This document shows, one piece after another, positions 37,724 to 46,985 of a DNA stretch of 64,000 nucleotides (position 1 is its first letter; the number at the start of each line of letters is the position of its first letter). The DNA comes from Propionispora sp. 2/2-37 (GTDB lineage: Bacteria > Bacillota > Negativicutes > Propionisporales > Propionisporaceae). The notes below the pieces were generated by a model. That model saw only the letters and a list, made by a program, of their open reading frames with translations. It did no database searches and was not told where the DNA came from. The DNA is taken from NCBI RefSeq assembly GCF_001298735.1, contig NZ_CYSP01000008.1, forward strand, positions 146,958-210,957, read 5' to 3'. The translations under genes were made by a program, and so were the position numbers.

Positions 37724-38593
37724 TTATTTGCCGTTTTTAAAGACGGTCAACACGTCTTTGATATAGGTTTTCATAAAGTGATAAGCGTCCTCCTGGATTT
37801 CATGATAGAATGCATTGCCGTTCACTGCGTTTAATTTTTCATAAACATGCTTGCTGGTTGCTTTAGCCATATAGGAATAGTAATTAATCTTAGAGCATCC
37901 GGCACTGATCGCAGCCTGCACCTGAGCCGCATCAACACCGCTGCCGCCATGCATGACCACGCGGCAGTCCCTGGGCATCGCCGCCCGGATGGCTTTTACC
38001 CGGTCAATATCCAGCAAAGGTTCTTCCGCATAAATGCCATGCATGGTCCCAAAACATACGGCCAATGCATCAATTCCGGTTCTTTCGGCAAATTCGGCCG
38101 CCTGAGCCGGGTCTGTGAAACTTTTGCGGATATCTTTACGGGTCAGCGGCTTACCGCCATGCGAATCTTCCTCCGTGCTGGACATGATCCCCAATTCAGC
38201 TTCTACCGTTAACCCCAAATTATGCGCAATTTTAGTAAACGATTGTAATTTTGCAACATTTTCTTCAAACGGCAGGGCGCTGCAATCGTACATGATAGAA
38301 GAGAAACCGCACCGGATGGCTCTCATAATAAAGTTGTAATCGGTACCATGATCAAGATGCACACATACCGGCACTTTAGCGGCTTTGGCATATTCCACCA
38401 TTTTAGGACCAATGCTTTCAATGGGAATTAACGGATCATGCACTTCTGCGTGATCAATAATAATGGGAACATTCAGTTCCTCCGCCGCACCAATAATAGC
38501 CCGGATTGTTTCTACATTCGGTGTGTTAATGCAGCCAATCGCATATTTTTTTTCTTCTGCATCTTTCAAGATTTCTTGCATGTTGACTAACAT
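37724..38593 (-). CDS. Class II ketose-bisphosphate aldolase family protein
   Basis: A 289-residue zinc aldolase of the Fba/GatY/KbaY family. Metal-binding histidines are in VCVHLDHGTDYNF and in AVCFGTMHGIY and MHGGSGVDAAQ; MVEAELGIMSS corresponds to the catalytic Glu region. Such enzymes split a ketose 1-phosphate or 1,6-bisphosphate into dihydroxyacetone phosphate and an aldehyde. Here it lies between the epimerase and the PTS EIIA, so the natural substrate may be a ketose phosphate made by them. Similarity alone does not separate fructose, tagatose and other stereoisomers. Confidence 0.9.
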   Translation of the reverse strand: MLVNMQEILKDAEEKKYAIGCINTPNVETIRAIIGAAEELNVPIIIDHAEVHDPLIPIESIGPKMVEYAKAAKVPVCVHLDHGTDYNFIMRAIRCGFSSIMYDCSALPFEENVAKLQSFTKIAHNLGLTVEAELGIMSSTEEDSHGGKPLTRKDIRKSFTDPAQAAEFAERTGIDALAVCFGTMHGIYAEEPLLDIDRVKAIRAAMPRDCRVVMHGGSGVDAAQVQAAISAGCSKINYYSYMAKATSKHVYEKLNAVNGNAFYHEIQEDAYHFMKTYIKDVLTVFKNGK

Positions 38594-38617
38594 GTCTGAA
38601 TTCCCCCTAGTTTTTAT

Positions 38618-39472
38618 TTATAGTTCCTGAACAATTTTCTTCAGGTTAGCTAACCCCTTCACCGCCAATTCCTCGCCCGTATCGGCAAACTTTCTCCAAA
38701 TCGCGCACTGGCCGTTCAATTCTTCAAAACTAGGATCAAATGACTCAATCACACAGGGCCCTTCATAACCGATATGATTTAGAGCGGTAAAGAATTCTTT
38801 CCAGGGCACTAACCCGGTTCCCGGAATCCCCCGGTTATTCTCGCAAACATGGACATATCCGAGATACTCTTTACCGCAGGTTTCAACAGCTTCGGTATAA
38901 CTTGTTTCTTCGCGGATCATATGGAAGCAATCCAGATGAACCGCCATGTTGCTTGTTCCCACAGCCTTGCAGTAGCGCACTCCCTCTTCGGCCGTATTGA
39001 TGAAATGGGTCTCAAACCGATTCACCGGTTCAACACAAATTTTCAACTTCGGGTGTTTTTGTAATGCATATTCGGCCACGATACGCATACTGCTCACCGA
39101 ATGCTCCCATTCCTTCTCGGTTTTGGGTTTTCCGGTTAAGCAACCCCATCCGGCATAATTTACGCCACCGAGAATATCCGAGCCTAATTCCAAATTAATA
39201 TCCACCAATTTTTTCAACGATTCGATCCCTTTTTGCCGGACAGCAGGCTCATCGGAAATAAGACTGTTTTTTGCATTTAAGGTTGTGCTGGTTACGGCTT
39301 TTAGTTTCGTCTTGGCCAATTCCTTTTTTACCTGCTGGACAGGAAATGTTTCCGGATGAGCAATGGCAAAGTCGATAGCTTCAAAACCCAGCTCTTCTGC
39401 CTTTTGGATGATCCACAGATCTTTTTCCTTAAATACTTCTGTCCAAATAAACGTGTCGACACCAAACTGCAT
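38618..39472 (-). CDS. D-tagatose/D-psicose 3-epimerase-like sugar (phosphate) epimerase
   Basis: A 284-residue TIM-barrel isomerase of the AP-endonuclease-2 superfamily. The four metal ligands expected for D-tagatose 3-epimerase/allulose epimerases can be placed: Glu in KICVEPVNRFETHF, Asp in AVHLDCFHMIRE, His in YVHVCENNRGIPGTG and Glu in CVIESFDPSF. The motif ENNRG(I/T)PGTG is typical of these ketose 3-epimerases. It is the first gene of the operon, next to the divergent DeoR regulator. It probably epimerises C3 of the imported ketose or its phosphate, making it acceptable to the aldolase. Confidence 0.88.
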   Translation of the reverse strand: MQFGVDTFIWTEVFKEKDLWIIQKAEELGFEAIDFAIAHPETFPVQQVKKELAKTKLKAVTSTTLNAKNSLISDEPAVRQKGIESLKKLVDINLELGSDILGGVNYAGWGCLTGKPKTEKEWEHSVSSMRIVAEYALQKHPKLKICVEPVNRFETHFINTAEEGVRYCKAVGTSNMAVHLDCFHMIREETSYTEAVETCGKEYLGYVHVCENNRGIPGTGLVPWKEFFTALNHIGYEGPCVIESFDPSFEELNGQCAIWRKFADTGEELAVKGLANLKKIVQEL

Positions 39473-39850
39473 TTAAATTCCCTCCCATTGATATTAAATT
39501 TATAAATTTCGCTATTTTTTTTACAATGGAAATTTTCAGTCTTATCAAAGTAAAAAAATAGCGGCCTTAGCTCTTAATTCATTTGCCTGCACATCGTCCG
39601 GATACATATTTCATGCATGAAATAAATATATCTTGGCAGCGATAAGCCGGCTTCCAGCTAAAATCAATAAATCAATTTGTATTCCAACTTAAATCATTGT
39701 TTTTTCGCTACAAAACCAACTATAAGCAAATTATATATCTTTATTTAGTTGTTGTCAATTACAAAACCTAATTATTTTTCTTTTTTTACTTGACTTAAAA
39801 TCTTAATGCTATATATAATTTGGATATAATCACAAATAGGGGATGTTAAC
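39473..39850. other. Divergent control region of the ketose operon
   Basis: A 378-base AT-rich gap between the epimerase gene and the DeoR gene with no coding potential. It holds the DeoR promoter and presumably the operon promoter and operators. I see no single clear long inverted repeat; TTGTCAATTACAAAAC around 39755-39770 is a weak candidate. Confidence 0.5.
39790..39819 (+). promoter_or_regulatory. Promoter of the DeoR gene
   Basis: TTGACT at 39790-39795, an 18-base spacer, then TATAAT at 39814-39819, 31 bases before the TTG start codon. Confidence 0.7.
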
Positions 39851-40609
39851 TTGGCAAAGCCAATTAATAATGAGCGCCGAAATCAGATTGTCAACTATGT
39901 CATTACTAACGGTACCGCAACCGTAAATGAACTGTCCGAAAGATTCAAGGTGTCAACCGAAACCATCCGCAAGGATCTTTCCTATCTGCACGAAAATAAT
40001 ATTCTAAGCAAGGGACATGGAACAGTTACTGCCGCCAGTTCCTACCTGGAAAACGAATTCGCATTAAAAGAACAGGAAAGTCTGGATGCTAAAATTCACA
40101 TCGCCCAAAGAGCGGCAACACAAGTTCCGCAAAACGGCGTTGTATTTCTCGATTCGGGCACGACCGCTCTGCAGCTGGCCAAAATCTTAAATTTGAGAAA
40201 TGACTTGATTATCGTTTCCAACTCGGCAATAGCCGCACAGGTATTGTCAACTTCAGCGAATCAAATTTTGATTACCGGCGGTGAACTGCGCAAAAAAAGC
40301 TTTTCTTATGTCGGCAATTGGGCTTTACAGGCAATTAAGCAAATTAAAATTGATATTGCCTTCCTTTCCTGCAGCGGCTTTCACGCTGACGGACCGTCAA
40401 TCCACTCTTATCGTGAGCTGGAAATAAAACAGGCTATCATGACAAGTGCAAAAAAAACAATTTTGATGGCCAACACTGGCAAAATCGGGAAAGAAAGCCT
40501 TTATCGCTATGCAACATTTTCCGCATTTGCTTTCATGATTACCGAAAGAAAATTATCGCCGGAAGAAAGAAAGCATTTCCCGGAGACATTAACCATCATG
40601 GATTACTAA
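39851..40609 (+). CDS. DeoR family repressor of the ketose operon
   Basis: A 252-residue DeoR-type regulator. It starts at TTG after GGGGATG. The N-terminal helix-turn-helix (RRNQIVNYVITNGTATVNEL and FKVSTETIRKDLSYLHE) is followed by the sugar-phosphate sensing domain with VVFLDSGTTALQLAKIL and ISNSAIAAQVL-like motifs. Such repressors usually respond to a phosphorylated sugar of the pathway they control. It is divergent from the epimerase-aldolase-PTS operon and ends in a bidirectional terminator. Confidence 0.93.
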   Translation: MAKPINNERRNQIVNYVITNGTATVNELSERFKVSTETIRKDLSYLHENNILSKGHGTVTAASSYLENEFALKEQESLDAKIHIAQRAATQVPQNGVVFLDSGTTALQLAKILNLRNDLIIVSNSAIAAQVLSTSANQILITGGELRKKSFSYVGNWALQAIKQIKIDIAFLSCSGFHADGPSIHSYRELEIKQAIMTSAKKTILMANTGKIGKESLYRYATFSAFAFMITERKLSPEERKHFPETLTIMDY

Positions 40610-40657
40610 CCATCCGTTAACCGGGCATCAGCGCAAACTGTCCCCCATTGTCTCTGC

Positions 40658-40708
40658 AAAAAACAGAAAGGCTCTCCTTGAGGCATAAGGAGAGCCTTTC
40701 TGTTTTTT
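40658..40708. terminator. Bidirectional terminator between the DeoR gene and dnaJ-like gene
   Basis: AAAAAACAGAAAGGCTCTCCTT and AAGGAGAGCCTTTCTGTTTTTT pair along 22 bases, with A-run and T-run on both ends, between two convergent genes. Confidence 0.9.
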
Positions 40709-40833
40709 GTTTTTTATTTTGTCCTTACTTCGACCTTGCTCCTGCCTTTTTCTTGGCGGCAAGAAATCCTACGGCAAAATACAAACCGGATTCGGATTAC
40801 TGCAGCCTTCTATGTAGAAAGCGTCGTTTTCCC

Positions 40834-41847
40834 TTACATTTTTCTGCCGTTCCGGCGAAGTTCGCGGAGTTTCCGGTAGAGTTCTTTTTCTCTTTCCGTT
40901 TCTGCCGGCAAGATATCAATACAAATGCGGAAGTACAGATCACCAAATCCATTTTCTTTTGGCAATCCTTTGCCCTTAAGCCGAAGCTTTTGTCCGGTAT
41001 GTGTACCCGATTGAATCTTTACCTGCACAGTACCATGGGGAGTGGTAACCTGCATGGTATCACCCAATACGGCCTGGTCAGGATAAATGACAATCTCTGA
41101 CTCAAGATCACTGCCTTGAATCTGCCAGGGACCGTGTGGAACTACCCGGATTTGAAGATACAGATCGCCGCTCGCTCCACTTCCATATCCTTTTCCGCCT
41201 AATCCTTTAAGCCGCAGCGATGCTCCCGGATGAAGTCCCGCCGGTATTTTGACTTTGACCGTTTTGAATTCATCAGTTATACCCGTACCTTTACAAGAGC
41301 AGCATATACCTTCGCGGGTAAAACGTTGCCCGGCGCAAGCAATACACAGGCTGGGAGCAGTAAGATATAGTTCTCTTTCCGTACCATGAATCAGTTCGTC
41401 TATCGTCAGGCCGATTTCGGCGTTTATGTCCTCCCCTTTAAAAGCGGTTGGCTGTGTCCGCCTGCTTTCCTGGCGGGTGTGGATAAAATCCTGACCGAAA
41501 ATATTGAAAAAGAAGTCGCTAAAGCCAAAAGGACCCAGGTCAAAATCAGCGGGGCCATGGTCAGTATAAGTATAACCGTTCATGTCTGACGGATCGACGT
41601 TAATTTCATCGCCCTCTTTCCAGCCCATCCCCAGCTGATCGTACCTGGCCCGCTTTTCAGCATCACCTAATACTTCGTAAGCTTCGTTAATCAATTTGAA
41701 TTTTTCTTCCGCCTCCGTCTTGGTTCTTCCTTGATGAAGGTCGGGATGATATTCGCGGGCCAGCTTGCGGTAAGCCTGTTTAATTTCTTTTTCCGATGCC
41801 GTTTTCGGAACTTCGAGCACTTCATAGTAATCAATATACTTCAACAC
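40834..41847 (-). CDS. DnaJ-like co-chaperone with a reduced zinc-binding region
   Basis: A 337-residue J-domain protein. The J domain (residues 1-65) has the essential HPD in AREYHPDLHQG. A glycine/acid-rich linker with FGFSDFFFNIFGQDF follows. In place of the four CxxCxGxG repeats of classical DnaJ there are only two (CIACAGQRF and CCSCKGTG, about residues 168-187), enough for one zinc. The C-terminal substrate-binding domains follow (KIPAGLHPGASLRLKGLGG and QKLRLKGKGLP). It thus lies between DnaJ and CbpA. The GTG start at 41847 follows GGAGGGGGTGAT. It acts with DnaK in the cytoplasm; no dnaK is in the window. Confidence 0.9.
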   Translation of the reverse strand: MLKYIDYYEVLEVPKTASEKEIKQAYRKLAREYHPDLHQGRTKTEAEEKFKLINEAYEVLGDAEKRARYDQLGMGWKEGDEINVDPSDMNGYTYTDHGPADFDLGPFGFSDFFFNIFGQDFIHTRQESRRTQPTAFKGEDINAEIGLTIDELIHGTERELYLTAPSLCIACAGQRFTREGICCSCKGTGITDEFKTVKVKIPAGLHPGASLRLKGLGGKGYGSGASGDLYLQIRVVPHGPWQIQGSDLESEIVIYPDQAVLGDTMQVTTPHGTVQVKIQSGTHTGQKLRLKGKGLPKENGFGDLYFRICIDILPAETEREKELYRKLRELRRNGRKM

Positions 41848-41897
41848 ATCACCCCCTCCGCTCTTTACATACCCGGTCCCGTGTCCACTGGCTAACG

Positions 41898-42895
41898 CTA
41901 GTCTCTAATTACACAATAAGGCGTATCACAGGGTGCATCCAGCAAGCTTTTTAATTCCTTATCCAGTTTCATCAAAGTGATGGACATACCGACCATATCC
42001 ATAGAGGTAGCGTAATTTCCAACAAACGAATTATGAACCCCAATCCCCTCTCCCTGCAGAATCCGCACCACCCGCCGGTAAACAATATGCAGGTCCATTA
42101 AGGGCAATCCGCCCAAACCGTTTACCAGTACACTGACTTCATCACCCTTGACAAAAGGAAGATCCTGCAAAATAAACGGCATGATTTGGTCAACGACCCG
42201 GTCGGCAGCTTCCAGGCTGCCCCGCTTGACTCCCGGTTCACCATGAATTCCCATGCCGATTTCCATATCACCATCGGCTATTTCAAACATAATTTTCCCG
42301 GTTGCCGGAAGGGTTGCTGCCGACAGCGCCACCCCCATCGACCGGGTATAACGGTTCGCCCGTTCGGCCGCCGCTTTCACCTCATCCAGGCCGGCACCCA
42401 TGGCCGCCTTGGCTGCCGCTACTTTAAAGACAAAGAAATCACCGGCAACCCCCCGGCGTCTGGCAAACTGGGACGAAGAATACACATCATCCGTTACCAG
42501 AACCGTCTCCACCCGTATGCCGTCGGCAGCCGCCATTTCCACGGCCATGTCAAAATTCATGACGTCACCGGCGTAATTACCGTACATAAACAGACAGCCC
42601 TTGCCCGAGTCCACAGCTTTCACCGCGTTATAGCATGGTTCCGGTGAAGGCGATGTATTGATATTGCCGACAACAGCCGCATCGGCAAAGCCTTCCCCGA
42701 CATATCCGATAAACAGCGGCTCATGCCCGACCCTCCACCGATAATAATAGCCACTTTGTCCCGGACCGGACTTCTATTATTGACAATAACCCGTCCGTCG
42801 TCTTCCAGCAGCCTTACATGTTTACCATGGGCCAAAACATACCCTTCCAGCATCTCCTCCACCACATGCTCCGGATCATTAAGCAGTCTTCTCAC
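41898..42895 (-). pseudogene. Second DhaK-type kinase gene, frameshifted
   Basis: A DhaK paralogue starting at GTG 42895 (GCGGAGGTG upstream) with VRRLLNDPEHVVEEMLEGY. The frame reaches the GGGSG motif, then breaks at about 42725: one C is missing, so the expected GGGSGHEPLFIGYVGEGFADAA changes frame. After the break the rest is intact: GCLFMYGNYAGDVMN, GMGIHGEPGVKRG with the substrate His, and a normal C-terminus. The total length of about 331 residues is complete. It has no dhaL partner beside it. It may be a real pseudogene or a single-base sequencing error. Divergence from the four-carbon acid-sugar operon suggests a tetrulose or DHA substrate. Confidence 0.85.
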
Positions 42896-43043
42896 AGCCA
42901 GCACCTCCGCATAAATCTTTTTTAAGCTGGTAACCACCATGTTATGTCCCAAACCAGGTTACAGTACCGCTTATTATTCCTCTTCAAAAGCTGTCCCTTG
43001 CTACAAAATCACCATATTTATTCAAGCATACAGACTCCTCCTT

Positions 43044-43076
43044 AAGACTATATGCCGTATAGCAGGCATATAGTCT
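43044..43076. repeat. Perfect hairpin in the gap between dhaK2 and the RpiR gene
   Basis: AAGACTATATGCC and GGCATATAGTCTT are exact complements with a 7-base loop. On the minus strand it is followed closely by AAGGAGGAGTCTGT and an ATG that opens only a three-codon frame (MLE, stop), as if a gene start had been lost. It could be an operator or terminator. Confidence 0.5.
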
Positions 43077-43188
43077 TCCTCAGTTTCTCTGTAGGCGTAC
43101 CGTTTTTAGATTTATTATATATAAACTCACCACTATATCCACCCTTATTTACCCCATAATATAATATTTTATAAGATAAATTAATTTA

Positions 43189-43217
43189 TTGACTTATATA
43201 ATATTATATAATATAAT
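43189..43217 (+). promoter_or_regulatory. Strong AT-rich promoter of the RpiR gene
   Basis: TTGACT (43189-43194), 17-base spacer of only A and T, then TATAAT (43212-43217), 38 bases before the ATG. The flanks contain near-inverted repeats (AATATAATATTTTATAAG at about 43157-43174 versus CTTATATAATATTATA), suggesting autoregulation by the RpiR protein. Confidence 0.75.
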
Positions 43218-43254
43218 CTAAATTGTTAGAAAATTACATAGGAGGAACGGTACG

Positions 43255-44232
43255 ATGACTCATTCACGTTCGCATGAGAGCGGCGCCTTTATCAATGCCA
43301 GTGCATCGTGTCCGCCCGAAGAATCCGTTAAGCGGAATGTACCTGATCACCCAGGCTCCGACCATACTGAAGCTATACAAACGGCGGAGACCGATGTGGT
43401 TTTAACCCGGCTAACGGAAAAGTACCATGCTTTAGGCAGACAAACCAAGCTGGTGGCGGATTATGTGCTAAAAAATCCGAAAAGCGTTGTATCTCTGAGT
43501 ATTGCCGAACTGGCCGACCAATGTCAGGTTAGTCAGTTTACAGTAACCCATTTATGCAAGACCATTGGTTTATCAGGCTATCAGGAACTCAAGCTGGCTT
43601 TGTCGCGGACCTTTATTAAACCACTGGAGAATATACACGAGGAGATCGGGGAAACAGACCAAATACCTGATATAGCAACCAAACTGGCCGATTCACACAT
43701 TTCCTCCATCCGTTTTACCCAGCAGAATGCTGATATGCAGCAAATCAAGCGAGTTGTGGAAGCCATAGCTGCAGCAACCCGCCTGGACGTTTACGGAATG
43801 GGCAATGCCGGGGTAGCCGCCCAGAGCGCGCTGAATAAGTTTTTTCGCCTGGGAATGGATGTGCGTGTCCCTAACGACAGTCACCTGCAATCCATGTACG
43901 CTTCCCTGTTAAAGCCGGGAGATGTGGCTATCGGCATCAGTACTGCCGGCAGCAGCAAAGATGTACTTGACGCTATTCGGCAAGCCAAGAACACAGGGGC
44001 AACAACGGTGGCTTTAACCAGCCGCCCCGGCTCCCCCTTGGCCAAAGCCTGCGATCTGAAGATTATTACCACCTCGCAGGAATCGATGTATCGCAGCGAG
44101 TCTATGGAAAATTTAATTGCGCAGATCTACATCCTTGATGTTCTTTATGTCAGTATCGCCGTAATGAAAAAAGATTTGTTTCTCACCAATCTGCAAAAAA
44201 CCCGTAAATCTCTGTTGGTAAAAAAAGTGTAA
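43255..44232 (+). CDS. RpiR family regulator (HTH + SIS)
   Basis: A 325-residue regulator. A polar N-terminal extension of about 55 residues precedes the helix-turn-helix domain (VADYVLKNPKSVVSLSIAEL and CQVSQFTVTHLCKTIGLSGY). The C-terminal SIS domain (about 165-290) binds phosphosugars: DVYGMGNAGVAAQSALNKF and GISTAGSSKDVLDAIRQAKN are its loops. GGAGGAACGGTACG precedes the ATG. It is followed 74 bases later by the transporter and kinase genes on the same strand and probably controls them in response to a four-carbon sugar-acid phosphate. Confidence 0.93.
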   Translation: MTHSRSHESGAFINASASCPPEESVKRNVPDHPGSDHTEAIQTAETDVVLTRLTEKYHALGRQTKLVADYVLKNPKSVVSLSIAELADQCQVSQFTVTHLCKTIGLSGYQELKLALSRTFIKPLENIHEEIGETDQIPDIATKLADSHISSIRFTQQNADMQQIKRVVEAIAAATRLDVYGMGNAGVAAQSALNKFFRLGMDVRVPNDSHLQSMYASLLKPGDVAIGISTAGSSKDVLDAIRQAKNTGATTVALTSRPGSPLAKACDLKIITTSQESMYRSESMENLIAQIYILDVLYVSIAVMKKDLFLTNLQKTRKSLLVKKV

Positions 44233-44306
44233 TTCACAGGGGTCAGGCACCAAAAGCACGGCGAGAGTCCACAACATGTCCACTAATATTTAGGAGGGGA
44301 TTTATT

Positions 44307-45644
44307 GTGACTCGTTTTCGTTGGGTTGTTCTGGCGATTATCTTTGTAACCTATGCTATCAATTTTGCTGACCGCAGCAATATCGGCGTTGCCTTGCCGT
44401 TTATTCAGAAAGAGTTTCATTTTAACAACTTCGAAGCCGGCGCTATCGCAAGTTTCTTTTTCCTGGGGTATGCCATAAGCCAGATTCCGGCGGGCTTCTG
44501 GCTCAGTAAGTTTGGTGCACGCGGCATGGTGCCGGTTTCCATCCTGGGATTTTCCCTGTTTACTTATTTAATCGGAACCGCCCAGTCTGTTGCCGCGATT
44601 AAATGGTTCCGCCTGGGACTGGGAATCTTTGAAGGGCCTACTCCGGTGGGCCTGACGTCTACCATTAACAATTGGTTTCCGGCCAGGGAAAAAGCAACCG
44701 GGGTCGGTGTGTACATCGCCTCCACCATGTTTGCCCCGATTGTTATTCCACCGTTGTGTGTATGGATTGCCACTGAATTTGGCTGGCGGACTATTTTTTA
44801 CACGTTTGCCCTTCCCGGCTTTATTATGGCCGGCATTTGGTATTGGCTGGTCCGGAACCAGCCGGCGGAAAGCCCTTATGTAAATGAACAGGAAATAAAC
44901 TACATCCAGGAAAGCACTGCTGAGCAAACTTCACAAATCCAAACGCAGGCCGTTTCACTAGGCTGGCTGGATAGACTGATCCGCGCCAAAAAAATCAAGA
45001 AAATTGACGCAAGATCAAATATTTTTACATCTTGGAACATCTGGGGCAATTGCTTTGCTTATTTTATGATGGTAAGCGTTTTGTATGGTTTAATGACCTG
45101 GATTCCATCTTATCTGGTCAATGCCAAACACTACTCCTTCATTAAAATGGGATTCGTCGCCGCGGCCCCCTGGGTAGGCGGTCTGATCGGCTCTATACTG
45201 GGCGGCTGGATTTCGGACAAGCTACTGCATAAACGCCGCAAACCGACCATGCTGCTTACGGCGCTCTCAACCTGCTTCATGATGATCGTCATGGTTAATT
45301 TGCCGGAAAGCTCCACCGCCGTGGCTACAGCCCTGTTCATGACCGGCTTTTTACTCAATATAGGCTGGCCCGCCTTTACGGCGTATCCCATGGGGCTAAC
45401 CACCGGCAGCACCTATCCTATTGCCATTGCCCTGGTCAACAGCGGCGGCAACTTAGGCGGCTTCTTTTCCCCGATGATCGCCGGAGCCCTGCTGGATAAA
45501 TTTCAAAACTATGATTTTGTCTTTACCTATTTCGGCGTGGCCGCAATCATCGGTTTTATCATTATCCTTACCTTGGACGAACCCGTACAATTGAAAACAG
45601 CGGAGGGGAGAGACATAAATGGCAGAGTGGGCAGTAGTTGCTGA
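44307..45644 (+). CDS. MFS transporter, anion:cation symporter family (sugar acid)
   Basis: A 445-residue major facilitator with 12 membrane segments. The start is GTG after GGAGGGGA. The N-terminal stretch INFADRSNIGVALPFIQKEF is the typical start of the ACS family, which carries glucarate, galactonate and other sugar acids; FGARGMVPVSILGFS and GPTPVGLTSTINNWFPARE are further family blocks. The downstream overlap with the acid-sugar kinase gene (26 bases) makes uptake of a tetronate such as threonate or erythronate the best guess. Confidence 0.92.
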   Translation: MTRFRWVVLAIIFVTYAINFADRSNIGVALPFIQKEFHFNNFEAGAIASFFFLGYAISQIPAGFWLSKFGARGMVPVSILGFSLFTYLIGTAQSVAAIKWFRLGLGIFEGPTPVGLTSTINNWFPAREKATGVGVYIASTMFAPIVIPPLCVWIATEFGWRTIFYTFALPGFIMAGIWYWLVRNQPAESPYVNEQEINYIQESTAEQTSQIQTQAVSLGWLDRLIRAKKIKKIDARSNIFTSWNIWGNCFAYFMMVSVLYGLMTWIPSYLVNAKHYSFIKMGFVAAAPWVGGLIGSILGGWISDKLLHKRRKPTMLLTALSTCFMMIVMVNLPESSTAVATALFMTGFLLNIGWPAFTAYPMGLTTGSTYPIAIALVNSGGNLGGFFSPMIAGALLDKFQNYDFVFTYFGVAAIIGFIIILTLDEPVQLKTAEGRDINGRVGSSC

Positions 45645-46920
45645 TGATTTAACCGGCGCCAATACGGCAGGAGTTTTGTTAACGAACAGTTACTTCCGGA
45701 CCTTAACAACGATCGAGCACCGGAACATCGATAAATTTCCTTTACCGGATTACGATGCGATTGTGATCAATGCGTCCAGCCGGACACTGGACGCCAGAGA
45801 GGCTTATGAACGGGTATACAGTTGTACCAGGGAACTTTGCCAGCATGGCATTACCCACTTTTCCAAACGGATCGACAGCACCATTCGCGGCAACCTGGGC
45901 GCCGAAATCGAAGGCATGCTGGACGCCCTGCCGTCCGGGACCATCGCCTGTGTTGTAGCGGTATACCCCGCTTCCGGACGCATAATCGTCGGCGGCCATC
46001 AATTGGTAAACGGAGTCCCGGTACATAAAACGCCGGCCGGCAAAGATCCGGTAAAGCCTGTCGGCAGCAGTTTCCTTGCCGATGAAATCCGTAAACAAAC
46101 CGTACTGCCGCAAGGTTTTGTTCCTTTGGCTACCACCATGCAGGGCAGCCCCGCCATCGCTCAGGCAATACAACTGCAAATAAATCAAGGGGCACGTATT
46201 ATTGTTTTTGACGCCATCTCATTTACCGACATCGGCGCCATCGCCGAAGCCGTTCACAAGCTGGAAATCCCCTGGATTGCAGTTGATCCGGGGCCGTTTA
46301 CGCAAAAAGCCTGCGAACTTGCCTATAGCGGCAGACGGCGTACGACGAAAAAAACTTCCGGCAAAGTTTTTTTCGTCGCCGCCAGCGCTTCCGATTTAAC
46401 GCGCAGCCAGTTAGCTCACTTACAGGATCAATGTTCTGCCAAAATTACCGATGTGGATATACGGCATTTTCTGGATACCGATGACGAACAGCCTTTCGAA
46501 AAAGATATAGCCAATGATATTTGGCAAAGCAGCCAGTACGCCGACATTTTCGGACTTCGCGCCGCCGGCAGCAAAGACCAGTTGATTGATATTCAGGAAG
46601 AAGCCCGCAAACGCGGCATTACCCAGGATGATATTGCCCGGCGTATCACCTATGGCCTGGCACGCGTGGCCCGTAAAGCACTAGAACCGGGAATCAGTTA
46701 TTTAAAAGGTATTTACCTGACCGGCGGCGACATGACAGTGGCTTTCTGCCGGGAAAACCAGGTTGCCGCCATTGAACTGATTGAAGAAATTCAGCCGCAC
46801 ATATCCTTCGGCACTTTGGTTGGCGGCCCGCTGCACCAGATTCCCCTGGTTACCAAAGGCGGTTTGATCGGGGAGGCCGATACCGTTATCACCTGTGCAA
46901 AATATATACTTAAGTATTAA
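45619..46920 (+). CDS. Four-carbon acid sugar kinase (DUF1537 family)
   Basis: A 433-residue kinase of the former DUF1537 family. The N-terminal substrate domain begins WAVVADDLTGANTAGVLL, and HFSKRIDSTIRGNLGAEIEG is the second typical block. The C-terminal nucleotide-binding domain carries SYLKGIYLTGGDMTVAFC and FGTLVGGPL. Characterised relatives phosphorylate D-threonate, D-erythronate or related acids at C4. The next gene is a PdxA2, which oxidises and decarboxylates exactly such 4-phosphates, so this is probably a threonate or erythronate kinase. It overlaps the transporter gene by 26 bases. Confidence 0.92.
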   Translation: MAEWAVVADDLTGANTAGVLLTNSYFRTLTTIEHRNIDKFPLPDYDAIVINASSRTLDAREAYERVYSCTRELCQHGITHFSKRIDSTIRGNLGAEIEGMLDALPSGTIACVVAVYPASGRIIVGGHQLVNGVPVHKTPAGKDPVKPVGSSFLADEIRKQTVLPQGFVPLATTMQGSPAIAQAIQLQINQGARIIVFDAISFTDIGAIAEAVHKLEIPWIAVDPGPFTQKACELAYSGRRRTTKKTSGKVFFVAASASDLTRSQLAHLQDQCSAKITDVDIRHFLDTDDEQPFEKDIANDIWQSSQYADIFGLRAAGSKDQLIDIQEEARKRGITQDDIARRITYGLARVARKALEPGISYLKGIYLTGGDMTVAFCRENQVAAIELIEEIQPHISFGTLVGGPLHQIPLVTKGGLIGEADTVITCAKYILKY

Positions 46921-46985
46921 ACTATGCAGGACTACGCTTCGTATCTATAGCGTATAACTACATGTCAAAAAGGAGTGTCTTGTTC

